This document shows, piece by piece, positions 1-8,683 of a stretch of 64,000 nt of DNA (position 1 is the stretch's first letter; every line of letters starts with the position of its first letter). The DNA is from CAHJXF01 sp038225855 (GTDB lineage Bacteria > Pseudomonadota > Gammaproteobacteria > Burkholderiales > Burkholderiaceae_D), in the NCBI GenBank assembly GCA_038225855.1, contig JBBRQU010000010.1:34321-98320 (forward strand), in the 5' to 3' direction. The notes beneath the pieces were generated by a model that had not been told where the DNA came from, ran no database searches, and saw nothing but the letters and a program-made list of their open reading frames with translations. The translations under genes were made by a program, and so were the position numbers.

Positions 1-108
1 GCAGTGGGCGCGATCTGGGCAGTCCGCGACGATCGATACTCGGAACTTCGTGGCCTAGCTACGACACTCCCCGCGGAAAAAATAGAAATGTCCTATATCG
101 GCGGCTGA
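1..108 (+). CDS. C-terminal end of an unidentified protein (partial)
   Basis: Frame 1 is open from the left edge for 35 codons to a TGA at 106-108. The peptide has ordinary composition and ends in ..MSYIGG. It is too short to assign to a family; an early hydrophobic stretch (AVGAIWAV) hints at a membrane protein. It lies on the same strand as the following TonB genes but is separated from them by about 240 bases. It could be a chance open frame. Confidence 0.35.
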   Translation, partial: AVGAIWAVRDDRYSELRGLATTLPAEKIEMSYIGG

Positions 109-280
109 ACGAACGCCGCGTCGCATCGTGGCTACAACACTTTGCCGCACGATCGCGCCTCGATCCCACGCGAGATATTTTTGATAACCCATTGTTCAAA
201 AGATTCTTTGTTGTCGACTCGACTATCGTATCGAGGCACCACGACATTTTTTTGACGGCATTGCTTTCGGGACTGGTCAG

Positions 281-314
281 GATGGCGTAACGAGTCTGTA
301 AGATTGCGTAACGA
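281..314. promoter_or_regulatory. Direct repeat upstream of the exbD-tonB operon
   Basis: Two near-identical 13-mers, GATGGCGTAACGA (281-293) and GATTGCGTAACGA (302-314), lie 21 bases apart start to start, i.e. two helical turns, and end 32 bases before the exbD start. This is a typical layout for a tandem operator. The 109-346 gap otherwise contains AT-rich sequence but no clear -35/-10 pair and no obvious Fur box. The regulator is unknown. Confidence 0.35.
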
Positions 315-346
315 CACTCGCTGTCTTCAGTCAACGGAACGTTTTC

Positions 347-757
347 ATGAGGCATTGGCAGACTCCCAAAAAACCAAAAGCGCGCATCGAGATCATTCCG
401 ATGATCGACGTGATGATGTTCCTCCTGGTCTTTTTCGTTCTGATCAGCATCAACGTCATTCCCGCTTTGGGCGTCAAGACCGTTCTGCCCACGTCCGAGC
501 AGTCGCAAGACATCAAATCGGTCGTCAATGCGCTCGTGACCCTCGGAAAGAGCGAAGAACTGCAACTGAACGGGAAGTCTGTCGCGCTGGCGCAATTGGC
601 CCCGTCGATCCGCTCGCTGGAAAGACCGGACAACAAGGTTGCCGTCATCATCAACAGCGACAAGGGTGTCGAGGTTCAACGCCTGATCGACGTGATGGAC
701 GCCCTCAAGGCCAATGGCTTTGCGTCGTTCTCGATCGCGTCGAAGAAGAAGTCCTGA
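347..757 (+). CDS. exbD: ExbD/TolR-family biopolymer transport protein
   Basis: This 136-residue protein fits ExbD in length and layout: a short basic cytoplasmic tail, one membrane segment (about residues 16-38) and a periplasmic domain. The essential membrane aspartate is present in the motif IPMIDVMMFLL (Asp21), the residue that couples the proton gradient to TonB energisation. The start follows directly after the direct repeat region. tonB begins 12 bases downstream, then a receptor, and exbB closes the unit, so it probably works with those partners in the inner membrane rather than with the Tol system. No Tol-Pal genes are nearby. Confidence 0.9.
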   Translation: MRHWQTPKKPKARIEIIPMIDVMMFLLVFFVLISINVIPALGVKTVLPTSEQSQDIKSVVNALVTLGKSEELQLNGKSVALAQLAPSIRSLERPDNKVAVIINSDKGVEVQRLIDVMDALKANGFASFSIASKKKS

Positions 758-769
758 GCTCGAGCCCCA

Positions 770-1468
770 ATGGCGTTTTTCTACAGGCACCGGAACGTTC
801 CGGCCAGCGCGGCTGCGTGCGCCGTGATCGCTCTCGCGATTTATTCGCAAGGCCACCGGATGCTGCAAACCAAACGGCAGAATCCGGAAGAGCCGGTGCA
901 GGTGACCCTCACCGAATTGCCTCCTCCGCCTGCTCCGCTTCCGCCGCCCCCGCCACCGCCCACGCCGCAGCCGCCCAAGCCCAGTCCGGCTCCGGCGCCG
1001 ACGCCGCCGATCCCGCGGCCGGTCGAATCGAAGCCGATTCCGGCGCCGAGTCCGAACCCGATTCCCGTGCCGCGTGTCGAGCCTCCTCCGCCGCCGGCTC
1101 CCGCACAGCCGCCGTCACCCCCGCCGGCCCCTCCGGCTCCGCCGGCCGCGTCCGCCGCGTCGACGGTCGATGCAAGCGCCACGTATATCGGGCGCGTGCG
1201 TGCATACCTGAACGGCATCAAGCGCTATCCGACCGGCCGCGAAGCGAGCATTCAACGGCCCGAGGGCAAGGTTCGCATCTGGTTCGTCCTGCGACGCGAC
1301 GGCTCGCTGGTGGATGCCGGCATCGAGGACACGTCGAATTCGATTCTGCTCGACAACGCCGGACTGACGACGATCAAGCGCGGCAGCATGCCCGCGTTCG
1401 AAGGCGCATTCGCTGGCGAGGAAACGCATCGATTTACAGTGGACCTCGACTTCAAAGCGCCGTCGTGA
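770..1468 (+). CDS. tonB: TonB-family energy transducer
   Basis: This 232-residue protein has an N-terminal membrane anchor (about residues 10-27), a long proline-rich spacer (about 50-127, largely PPP, PAP and PKP runs) and a C-terminal TonB domain (about 138-230). The C-terminal part shows the expected pattern YIGRVRAYLNGIKRYP followed by a beta region with VRIWFVLRRDGSLVDAGI. This is the architecture of proteins that span the periplasm and contact the TonB box of outer-membrane receptors. It sits between exbD and a receptor gene, so it is probably dedicated to that receptor. The start ATG lies 12 bases after the exbD stop, with only a weak ribosome site. Confidence 0.88.
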   Translation: MAFFYRHRNVPASAAACAVIALAIYSQGHRMLQTKRQNPEEPVQVTLTELPPPPAPLPPPPPPPTPQPPKPSPAPAPTPPIPRPVESKPIPAPSPNPIPVPRVEPPPPPAPAQPPSPPPAPPAPPAASAASTVDASATYIGRVRAYLNGIKRYPTGREASIQRPEGKVRIWFVLRRDGSLVDAGIEDTSNSILLDNAGLTTIKRGSMPAFEGAFAGEETHRFTVDLDFKAPS

Positions 1469-1549
1469 CGATATTCAATCAATCATTCTTTAATCTTGAT
1501 CACGCCTTTTAAAACACTTTTTATTTATGCGATTCTCGGGAGTTTCTCA

Positions 1550-4024
1550 ATGAAGTTCAAAGCCACGCAAATTTCGCTATTGGTGTCCGGCCTTTTCATC
1601 GCCGCAGGCGTCAATGCGCAGCAGTCGACGACCAACGTCGGCACGATCAACGTCGAAGGACAGCCCGGCGGCACGGGCACCGGCCTGATCCAGCAAGAGG
1701 AGACTCCCAAGGCGCGCAGCTCGGTGGGTCGCAAGGCGATCGAAACGCAGGCGCCGACCAACAACCCGTATCAGGTCATCAACCTGTTGCCGGGCGTGTC
1801 CACGTTCAGCTATGACGGCACCGGACTGTTCGGGGGCGGGCTGCGGATTCGCGGCTTCAACAGCGATCAGTTGGGCTTCACGATCGACGGCGTACCGGTC
1901 AACGACTCGGGCAACTTCGCGGTCTTCCCGCAGGAGTACACCGACACCGACAACCTGTGCGAAGTATTCGTCACGCAAGGATCGACCGATACCGATGCGC
2001 CGCACGTGGGCGCCACCGGCGGCAACGTCGGCTTGGTGACTTGCGCGCCAACCGACAATCGACGCGTGCGCGTCTCGCAGACGTTCGGCAATAACGCGCT
2101 GGCGAAGACGTTCTTGCGTTACGACACCGGAAAATTCGCCGACGACCGCGTCAAGATGTTTTTCTCGGTCTCGCACGCCGAAGCCGAGAAGTTCCGCGGC
2201 ACGGGCTCCGCGTATCGCGACCATATCGACTACAAGGGTGTCCTTTCGCTGGGCGGCGGCAGTCACATCGATGCGGGCCTTCTTTATAACCGCGCGGTCA
2301 ACAACAATTACCGCACGCTCACGAAAGCCGAGATCGACAAATACGGCCGCTATCAGGACTTCGGCGCATTCGCTCCGCAACATCAGCCCGGCGTGAATGG
2401 CACGGCGCAAAACGATACGACTTACGCGCCCAATGTCGCCAATTATGTTTTCAATAATGCACCGGGCGCATCCAACCCGGATCGTTTTTACGGTTTCAAC
2501 CTGAATCCCTTTAGAAACTATATTGCAACGCTAAAAGGCCATTTCCAACTTGCGCCGACCTTGAGCCTCGCCGTCGATCCCTATCTCTGGTACGGATACG
2601 GCACCGGCGGCAATCAATTGCAAACGCTGCGCGAAGGGCAATCGGGCGGATTCCTGCATGGCGGTGGTCGCGATTACAACGGCGATGGCGATACGCTCGA
2701 TACGGTTGCGTTCTATGAAGGCAGCGTGACCAAGACCTATCGTCCGGGCGTCACCACCAAGGTCAATTGGCAAATCGCCGGCAACAGCATCCTTGCGGGT
2801 TACTGGTATGAGCGCGCGCGTCACCAGCAAACTGCGCCTTATGTCACGATTGCCAATGACGGCACGGCCGCCGATATCTGGTTGCGCAACGAGGAGCAAT
2901 TTCAACGCAACGCCGATGGTTCGCGCGCGCAGTTCCGCGACTGGTACACCATCAGCACCGGCAAGTCCGCCTTCCTGCAGGACACCGTGAGTTTCTTTCA
3001 GGACAGGCTGACGTTCGTTGGCGGCGGGCGCTACACCACGCTGGGCCGCACGTTCCGCAATTCCGCCAACCAGGGAACCACGGTCACGGGTCTGGGCCAG
3101 ACCGGAAGCGGCGGCGCAGATTACACGATCGAAAAAGAGTATTCGAAATTCCTGCCCAACCTCGGCATCAAGTACCAATTGACGACCGAGCAATCGCTGT
3201 TCGCCAATGCGGCCAAGAATTTCAAGGCGCCGCCCAACTTCGCGTATTCCAACCTCGCGGTCAGCAATGCTTCGGCAATAGCGCCGGTCACTTTCGTCAA
3301 CGGCGTTGCGACCAATTTCCGTATTCTCGAGCCGCAGGTCGGGCCGGAGACGGCGCATAACTACGACGCGGGCTATCGCTATGCGGGCGGACGCGTGACG
3401 TTCTCGGGCTCGGTGTTCTACATCAACTACAAGGATCGCATCGCCGCGTTGATCGATCCGAACACAGGCACCCAGGGTCAGGCGATCAACCTGGGCGACT
3501 CGACCACCAAGGGGTTCGAGCTCGAGAGCGGCTACAGCATCACGAAAAATCTGGCGGCCTATGGCTCGCTTTCGTACACCAAGACGCGCATCAAGGGCAA
3601 CCTGCTGCTCGGCGGCGGACCCAAATTCGAAGCGACCGCAGGCAAGGAGTTTCCCGATACGCCACGCTGGCTCTCGGGCTTCGCGCTTCAGTATTCGGAC
3701 GAGAACTGGATCGCGGGCGTCGATGCGAAGTACACCGGCAAGCGCTACTCGACACTGGTCAACGACGACAGCATCGGCGGCTACACCTTGTTCGGCACGA
3801 CCGCAGGCTACAAGTTCGGCTCGAACTCCTTCATGAAGAATCCGATCTTGCGGCTCAATGTGTACAACATTTTCGGCCGTCAATATTTGAGTCTGAATGG
3901 TCCTTCGGGCAGCAACTTCGGCGTGCGCGCGAATCCGATCGTGGGTCTGCCAACCTACTTCGCGCAAACCTTCTATGTCGGCGCCCCCCGGACCACCGTT
4001 TTGACGTTCGCGTCGGACTTCTGA
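1550..4024 (+). CDS. TonB-dependent outer-membrane receptor
   Basis: The ATG at 1550 is preferred because GGGAG lies 7 bases before it and it opens directly on a signal peptide (about residues 1-23, ending GVNAQ). An upstream in-frame ATG at 1496 would add 18 residues with no ribosome site. The mature start has a TonB-box-like VGTINVEG, followed by a plug domain (RIRGF, DGVPVND, VTQGS) and a 22-strand-type barrel; the last residue is Phe, as usual for outer-membrane barrels. Length (824 residues) is normal. The substrate cannot be told from sequence; the plug resembles receptors for siderophores or small organic ligands. It is cotranscribed with its own exbD, tonB and exbB. Confidence 0.9.
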   Translation: MKFKATQISLLVSGLFIAAGVNAQQSTTNVGTINVEGQPGGTGTGLIQQEETPKARSSVGRKAIETQAPTNNPYQVINLLPGVSTFSYDGTGLFGGGLRIRGFNSDQLGFTIDGVPVNDSGNFAVFPQEYTDTDNLCEVFVTQGSTDTDAPHVGATGGNVGLVTCAPTDNRRVRVSQTFGNNALAKTFLRYDTGKFADDRVKMFFSVSHAEAEKFRGTGSAYRDHIDYKGVLSLGGGSHIDAGLLYNRAVNNNYRTLTKAEIDKYGRYQDFGAFAPQHQPGVNGTAQNDTTYAPNVANYVFNNAPGASNPDRFYGFNLNPFRNYIATLKGHFQLAPTLSLAVDPYLWYGYGTGGNQLQTLREGQSGGFLHGGGRDYNGDGDTLDTVAFYEGSVTKTYRPGVTTKVNWQIAGNSILAGYWYERARHQQTAPYVTIANDGTAADIWLRNEEQFQRNADGSRAQFRDWYTISTGKSAFLQDTVSFFQDRLTFVGGGRYTTLGRTFRNSANQGTTVTGLGQTGSGGADYTIEKEYSKFLPNLGIKYQLTTEQSLFANAAKNFKAPPNFAYSNLAVSNASAIAPVTFVNGVATNFRILEPQVGPETAHNYDAGYRYAGGRVTFSGSVFYINYKDRIAALIDPNTGTQGQAINLGDSTTKGFELESGYSITKNLAAYGSLSYTKTRIKGNLLLGGGPKFEATAGKEFPDTPRWLSGFALQYSDENWIAGVDAKYTGKRYSTLVNDDSIGGYTLFGTTAGYKFGSNSFMKNPILRLNVYNIFGRQYLSLNGPSGSNFGVRANPIVGLPTYFAQTFYVGAPRTTVLTFASDF

Positions 4025-4040
4025 AGCGGAAAAAAATGCC

Positions 4041-4625
4041 ATGGACCTGACCATCCTTCACGACATCACCTTCTACGCGCTGTATGCGGCGTTGGCGATT
4101 GCCGTCTTCGTAGCCATCGAACGGCTGTTCTTTTTCTCGCAGACGTCGAGGCGTACGCGCGAACTCGAAGACGCGGTCGAGCATGGCGCAGTGCCGCCTG
4201 CGGCGTTGGTCGATGCCGACAACGTGCCCGCGCGCGCGGCCAAGCACATGCTCGACCGCTTGCCGAACATCGAGTCCCGGCACGACCTCGAAGACCTGTC
4301 CGAAGAAGTGTTCATCGATTCGCGCACGCAGTTGGCCAAGCGCTTGTGGATGCTCGATACGATCGTGACCGCGTCGCCGCTGCTCGGCCTCCTCGGCACA
4401 ATCCTCGGCATCATCGATACCTTCACAGCACTGGCGCGCTCCGGGATCTCGGACCCTTCGGGCGTGTCGGCGGGCATCGGCACGGCGCTGTTCGCAACCG
4501 CGCTCGGCATTTCGGTGGCGCTCTTCGGGCTCGTGTTCTTCAATCTCTTCCAGGAGCGCATCGAGCGCCTGTCGGATCAGATGAAGGTCTTGATCCTCAG
4601 GCTATCAGCCTTGAAGCCGGTTTGA
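4041..4625 (+). CDS. exbB: ExbB/TolQ-family (MotA/TolQ/ExbB) proton channel protein
   Basis: This 194-residue protein has a first membrane segment (about 8-28), a cytoplasmic loop and two further segments (about 108-130 and 150-175). The conserved region TASPLLGLLGTILGIIDTF and the final segment with IGTALFATALGISVAL are the ExbB/TolQ signature. It forms the proton channel with ExbD in the inner membrane. It begins 16 bases after the receptor stop, so the order is exbD-tonB-receptor-exbB instead of the more common adjacent exbB-exbD. Confidence 0.9.
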   Translation: MDLTILHDITFYALYAALAIAVFVAIERLFFFSQTSRRTRELEDAVEHGAVPPAALVDADNVPARAAKHMLDRLPNIESRHDLEDLSEEVFIDSRTQLAKRLWMLDTIVTASPLLGLLGTILGIIDTFTALARSGISDPSGVSAGIGTALFATALGISVALFGLVFFNLFQERIERLSDQMKVLILRLSALKPV

Positions 4626-4631
4626 GCCGAC

Positions 4632-4670
4632 GTCCGCCCACGAACGGCGGACCGACGCAGCCATTTTTTT
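4632..4670 (+). terminator. Possible terminator of the TonB operon
   Basis: Just after exbB an exact inverted repeat GTCCGCC (4632-4638) and GGCGGAC (4646-4652) encloses a 7-base loop. A run of seven T lies at 4664-4670. The T run starts 11 bases after the stem, which is further than in a strong intrinsic terminator, so the call is tentative. Confidence 0.45.
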
Positions 4671-5042
4671 CCGTCTCGGAAATGAAAAACGTTTGTGGCA
4701 CTATGTCACAGTTGATGCCTCCGACTCTGGACAACCACTGCCGTTGAAGTTATTCTAAGTCCGACCGCCAACGCTTCCTGACGCGGCATGGATTTCACGA
4801 GGCTCGCTGAGGAATCATCGCGAATATTTTTAAGACTCAATACGCAATTGGAGAAATTTGGCAACTCTTAATAAGGGAATAATGCCGATGAAGTAAGGTA
4901 ATACAAGCCGCCCACCCTGAATAAGAAAACAATATATTTAGGCAGCATTGATCGACTCTGAAATCGCGTGTAAAGCGATTGCTGTTCTTGAGTTGGTCGA
5001 TACATGCTCGGTGTACGATCGAATCGTGGGCGGGAGATACAA
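4671..5042. other. Intergenic region upstream of the VpsR-like regulator
   Basis: About 370 bases with lower GC than the surroundings. No gene could be supported. It must hold the promoter of the downstream regulator, but no convincing -35/-10 or -24/-12 pair stood out. An in-frame ATG at 5004 lacks a ribosome site and is not used here. Confidence 0.6.
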
Positions 5043-6380
5043 ATGCTGGGTTTGCGAAGGCTGATTTGCATTGCAATTTCCGATGACGGCGCGCTTGAAC
5101 CTATCAAGCGTCGGATGTCCGATTGGGACGTTAGTTTTGCGCGGAATATTAACGACGCCGACTGTCTACTGCGGCGTTCTGACTTTCTCGTTGGAATCGT
5201 CGCCGTCTCCAAGCTCGACCAAGAAAACGTTGGCGAAATAACAGCGTTACTGAACGCTCATTCCAATATCCAATGGATCGGCGTTTTTCCGGCGGGGATT
5301 TGTGAATCCAGCCGATGGCGCGAGTTGATCGTCGATTCTCTCGTCGATTTTCATACTCTTCCGATCGACTTTGATCGATTGGCTCAGATAGTTGGCCACT
5401 TTCATGGCATGGCCAAATTGCGCGAGCAAACGAAACTCTTGCCGCGCTCCTCAAAAGACAGCTTTTTGATCGGCAATGGACCCGCAATGGGTCAATTGCT
5501 TCATCATATTCGAAAGGTTGCGCGCGTCGATGCGCCGGTCCTTATCTCGGGTGAGAGCGGCAGCGGTAAAGATCTTGCGGCGCAGGCATTACATCGCTAT
5601 TCCAATCGCGCCACGCAACCTTTTGTTCCAGTGAACTGCGGCGCAATACCCGCCAGTCTCATTCAGTCCGAATTGTTCGGGTACGAGCGGGGCGCGTTCA
5701 CCGGAGCGGCTCATTCAAAGCGCGGCATGTTCGAGTCGGCGGCGGGCGGCACGCTTTTTCTGGATGAAATCGCCGATCTTTCGCTCGAACTTCAAACCAA
5801 TCTATTGCGCTTCCTTCAAGAAAAAACGATTAACCGTGTCGGTTCGACGCAGAGCATCGTTATCGATGTCCGCATCATTGCGGCCACGCACGCCAATCTC
5901 GAGGAAGCGGTACGCAATGGAAAATTTCGTGAGGACCTTTTCTATCGCTTGAACGTATTGAGCCTGACCGTACCGCCGTTGCGAGAACGTCCGGAAGACG
6001 TCACGGCGCTCGCTCAATATTTTTTCACCAAATTCGCTGCGGACAAAAATCCCCGCTTGGCGGGTTTCAGTAAAAACGCAATGCGCGCGATGGAAGGCTA
6101 CGTTTGGCCAGGGAACGTGCGGGAGTTGATCAACCGCGTCCGAAAGGCCATGGTCATGGCCGAAGGACGTCTGGTGACTGTGAGCGACCTTGGCTTGAAA
6201 CAGCCCGCCGAATCGAAGTTTCGGGAAGCGCTGGGCGATATCCGGGTTACTGCTGAACGTCAGGCGGTCGTGACCGGCCTGCATCGCGCGCAAAAGAACG
6301 TGAGTCAAGCAGCTCGCGATCTGGGCGTCTCTCGAATGACGATGTATCGGCTCATGGCCAAGCATGACATCAATTTTTAG
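5043..6380 (+). CDS. VpsR-like sigma-54-dependent transcriptional activator
   Basis: The ATG at 5043 is preceded by GGGCGGGAGA with about 6 bases spacing, so it is chosen over ATG 5004; the product is 445 residues. The N-terminal ~120 residues resemble the VpsR domain, a degenerate receiver. Residues ~135-370 are a sigma-54 AAA+ domain with Walker A GESGSGKD, the sigma-54 contact loop GAFTGA and Walker B GGTLFLDEIADL. The C-terminus is a Fis-type helix-turn-helix (AQKNVSQAARDLGVSRMTMYRL). VpsR-family regulators control biofilm matrix genes, often in response to c-di-GMP. Two -24/-12 promoters in this locus, one just downstream, are its likely targets. Confidence 0.9.
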   Translation: MLGLRRLICIAISDDGALEPIKRRMSDWDVSFARNINDADCLLRRSDFLVGIVAVSKLDQENVGEITALLNAHSNIQWIGVFPAGICESSRWRELIVDSLVDFHTLPIDFDRLAQIVGHFHGMAKLREQTKLLPRSSKDSFLIGNGPAMGQLLHHIRKVARVDAPVLISGESGSGKDLAAQALHRYSNRATQPFVPVNCGAIPASLIQSELFGYERGAFTGAAHSKRGMFESAAGGTLFLDEIADLSLELQTNLLRFLQEKTINRVGSTQSIVIDVRIIAATHANLEEAVRNGKFREDLFYRLNVLSLTVPPLRERPEDVTALAQYFFTKFAADKNPRLAGFSKNAMRAMEGYVWPGNVRELINRVRKAMVMAEGRLVTVSDLGLKQPAESKFREALGDIRVTAERQAVVTGLHRAQKNVSQAARDLGVSRMTMYRLMAKHDINF

Positions 6381-6725
6381 AGCGCCGCTTGTGCAGTGAA
6401 GTCTTTTGCCGTGTTGTGCAATTCGATCCGGCAACGACGAACCCGTCGACGGGACGTGTCACTGATCTGATACACCGATCGATGCATGCGCCAAGCCGGA
6501 CCTTTCGATTTAACTGATTGATTTTTTAAAGAGATCGGACGGAAAATCTGCTTCCTAGACCTCCTATTCCATTGAACTAGTATTTACCCAGTCTCATTGT
6601 TGTTACACAATGCCATGCAAAATTTATCGACCGAGCTGCATATGACCGTTGATGACCCAAAATCCCATGGCCTGCCGAAACATTTATTCATCTTATTCAA
6701 CGATCTAAACCGCCCAACTCCTATG
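6381..6725. other. Intergenic regulatory region upstream of the fibre-like gene
   Basis: About 345 bases lie between the activator gene and the -24/-12 promoter, a usual distance for upstream activator sites of a sigma-54 promoter. It contains a perfect 12-base palindrome CCCGTCGACGGG (6442-6453) and an inverted repeat TTGCCG (6406-6411) / CGGCAA (6429-6434). Either could bind the activator. The rest is AT-richer than the genome. A 66-codon open frame at 6597-6797 runs through the promoter and is not credible. Confidence 0.5.
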
Positions 6726-6741
6726 TGGAATGCACCTTGCA
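6726..6741 (+). promoter_or_regulatory. Sigma-54 (-24/-12) promoter of the fibre-like gene
   Basis: TGGAATGCACCTTGCA has the invariant GG and GC elements separated by exactly 10 bases, with TGG at -24 and TTGCA at -12. Transcription would begin near 6752, leaving a leader of about 55 bases with AGGGGA before the ATG at 6807. The gene just upstream encodes a sigma-54 activator, which supports the call. Confidence 0.8.
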
Positions 6742-6806
6742 TTAGCTGTGAGTGGATTGGTCTTATCGCCAGCCAGCGTGAATCTCAACTTTTTTAGGGG
6801 ACTTTT

Positions 6807-8621
6807 ATGCAGAAAACGATCTTGGCGTCGGCCGTTGCATTGGCCTTCATCGCCACGCCGGTCTGGGCGAACCCGACCAACAACGGTACCGACGGTACGA
6901 CCGGCGCAACGACCGGCACCCAAACCGCAACGGCAACATCTACACAGGGAGGAAACGCGCCGCAAGCAAACGAGAACTCGACCGCCTCGCAAAACAACAG
7001 CGTGGACAGTCGCAATCAATCGGACAACAAGAACCAGTCCGATCAAAACAACAACAAGAGTTCCGGTGACAATCGCAACAATACCGGTCGCTCCAGCGCT
7101 GAAGGCTACGGCACGACCGCAGCCAGCAATGGTTCGACGGCAACGGCGAACTTCAGCAATTCGTTCAACACCAACAAGGCGGTCGCGCTGAGTCGTCTGG
7201 ACGGAACGGTGTCGAACATTCGTGTCAACGGCATCGGTAACAACGCGATCAACAGCGGCAATTCGAATGGCGGTATCGGCGGCAATGGCACCGGCGGCAA
7301 CGCAACCGGCGGCGCCAACGGCGGCAATGGCGGCACCGGAAGCGGAGGTGCTGGAGGCAATGGCGGCACAAGCGGCACTGCAACTGGCGGTGCTGGTGGC
7401 GCGGGCGGCTCGAGCGGCACGGCAACCGGCGGTGCTGGTGGCGCGGGCGGCGCGGGCGGCAACGCAAGCGCCTCCAACGGCAGTGCCAGCAACGGCAGCA
7501 ACACGGCTGGTGCAGCGACGAACAACGGTGCTCGTGCAGGCGACGGCGGCAACGGTGGTCGTGCCGGCAACGCAACCGGCGGCGACGGCGGCAACGGTAC
7601 CGGAACGGGTGGCTTTGCATTGTCTGCCAATTTGTCACGTGGCGGCGGCGCCGATGCTTCCAGCGAAGCAACCGGTGGCCGGAGTTCGTCGGAAAACGCA
7701 TCTCGTTCCGGCGGCGCTCTGAGTGCTTCGGTCGGTGTCGGCACCGGTGGTCCTGGTGGCGGCGGCGGGGCGAGATCCGGTAACGCCGGAAGCGCCGATG
7801 GCGGCACCTCGGGCAATGCGAACGGTGGTTCTGCCAACGGCGGCAATGGCGGCACGAGCGGTATGCCACCGTCGGGTGCAGGGGGCGCCGGCGGCACAGC
7901 AAACGGCGGCACGAGCGGCGGCGCAGCGGGTGGCGCAACCAGCACCGCCGGCAATGCAGGCAATGGCGGCAACGGTACGGGCGGCACTGGCAGCGGTGGT
8001 GCTTCCACGGCCACGACCGGTTCGGCAACCGGTACGGCGACGTCGACCGGAGGCGCCGGCACGACAGGCGCCACGACCGCGACTGGCGGCGGTGGCAACT
8101 CGGGTCCTGCGACCGCAACTGCGGGTGCGGGAACCGGATCCGGTGCTGCGGGCGGCAATGCGACCAACAACGCCGGTAACGGCGGCGGCGGTGGCTCTGC
8201 GACCAACGGCAACGCGACAACCACGGCCAGCAACGGCAACGCGACGAACGGCAGCTCAACCGGCGGTACCGCGCAAGGCGCAGGCGGCGCGACTGGCGCA
8301 ACCGGTACGAGCACGGCTGGCAACGGAGCAACCGGCGCAACCGGCACCAGCACCGGCGGTACCGGAGCAACTGGCGCAACCGGCACTGGCGGTCAAGGAG
8401 GCGGTACGGGCGGTACGGCGACGGCAGCTGTAGGCAACGGTGCGGCGGGCGGCGCAGGCGGCAGCAACGCTCCAAACGCCGGAGTATTCAACCTGTCCAA
8501 CGCCATGACCGGAGCCGCGCAGTCTGCGGCGGGCATCCTCGTAATCAGCCAGAATAGTGGCATCGCGGCGCTGACGCAGCAAAGCGTCAACGTGCAAGCC
8601 AACTTGAACATCGGCAGGTAG
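6807..8621 (+). CDS. Secreted low-complexity Gly/Asn/Thr/Ala-rich protein, candidate fibre (amyloid-like) subunit
   Basis: This 604-residue protein has a clear signal peptide (about 1-21, ending TPVWA). An Asn/Gln/Ser/Thr-rich segment follows, then a short conserved block LDGTVSNIRVNG...GNNAI (about 131-150), about 400 residues of GGAGG, GGNGG and GTATGG-type repeats, and a conserved end around VISQNSGIAALTQQSVNV. No Cys is present. The N- and C-terminal blocks are also found joined together in the 126-residue protein encoded next, so the repeats look like an insertion in that module. Composition recalls functional amyloids and PGRS-type proteins. The sigma-54 promoter, strong ribosome site and downstream terminator suggest high-level expression of a structural subunit. 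The fibre role is inference. Confidence 0.75.
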   Translation: MQKTILASAVALAFIATPVWANPTNNGTDGTTGATTGTQTATATSTQGGNAPQANENSTASQNNSVDSRNQSDNKNQSDQNNNKSSGDNRNNTGRSSAEGYGTTAASNGSTATANFSNSFNTNKAVALSRLDGTVSNIRVNGIGNNAINSGNSNGGIGGNGTGGNATGGANGGNGGTGSGGAGGNGGTSGTATGGAGGAGGSSGTATGGAGGAGGAGGNASASNGSASNGSNTAGAATNNGARAGDGGNGGRAGNATGGDGGNGTGTGGFALSANLSRGGGADASSEATGGRSSSENASRSGGALSASVGVGTGGPGGGGGARSGNAGSADGGTSGNANGGSANGGNGGTSGMPPSGAGGAGGTANGGTSGGAAGGATSTAGNAGNGGNGTGGTGSGGASTATTGSATGTATSTGGAGTTGATTATGGGGNSGPATATAGAGTGSGAAGGNATNNAGNGGGGGSATNGNATTTASNGNATNGSSTGGTAQGAGGATGATGTSTAGNGATGATGTSTGGTGATGATGTGGQGGGTGGTATAAVGNGAAGGAGGSNAPNAGVFNLSNAMTGAAQSAAGILVISQNSGIAALTQQSVNVQANLNIGR

Positions 8622-8630
8622 TCGACGGTC

Positions 8631-8663
8631 ACGCCGGAGGCGCTTCTTGCCTCCGGCGTTTTT
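8631..8663 (+). terminator. Strong intrinsic terminator/attenuator after the fibre-like gene
   Basis: A perfect 11-base-pair hairpin, ACGCCGGAGGC (8631-8641) and GCCTCCGGCGT (8649-8659) with a 7-base loop, runs straight into TTTTT (8659-8663). It begins 9 bases after the stop codon. The next gene starts 20 bases later and has no promoter of its own that I can see, so partial read-through is likely. Confidence 0.85.
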
Positions 8664-8683
8664 GGTTGAAAAAGGGGACGGGC

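Noticed and set aside
59..868. 269-codon open frame on the minus strand over exbD and the start of tonB
   Set aside because: It overlaps two well-supported genes on the other strand and has no recognisable domain.
2531..4054. 507-codon open frame on the minus strand opposite the TonB-dependent receptor
   Set aside because: High-GC shadow frame; the composition (Arg/Ala/Val) is not protein-like and the receptor frame is certain.
6597..6797. 66-codon plus-strand open frame before the fibre-like gene
   Set aside because: It runs through the sigma-54 promoter and leader and has no ribosome site.
7106..8386. Long open frame on the minus strand (426 codons, very Pro/Val-rich) opposite the fibre-like gene
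   Set aside because: It is the mirror of GGC/GGT-rich repeats; the plus-strand frame has a signal peptide, a promoter and a ribosome site, and this one has none.
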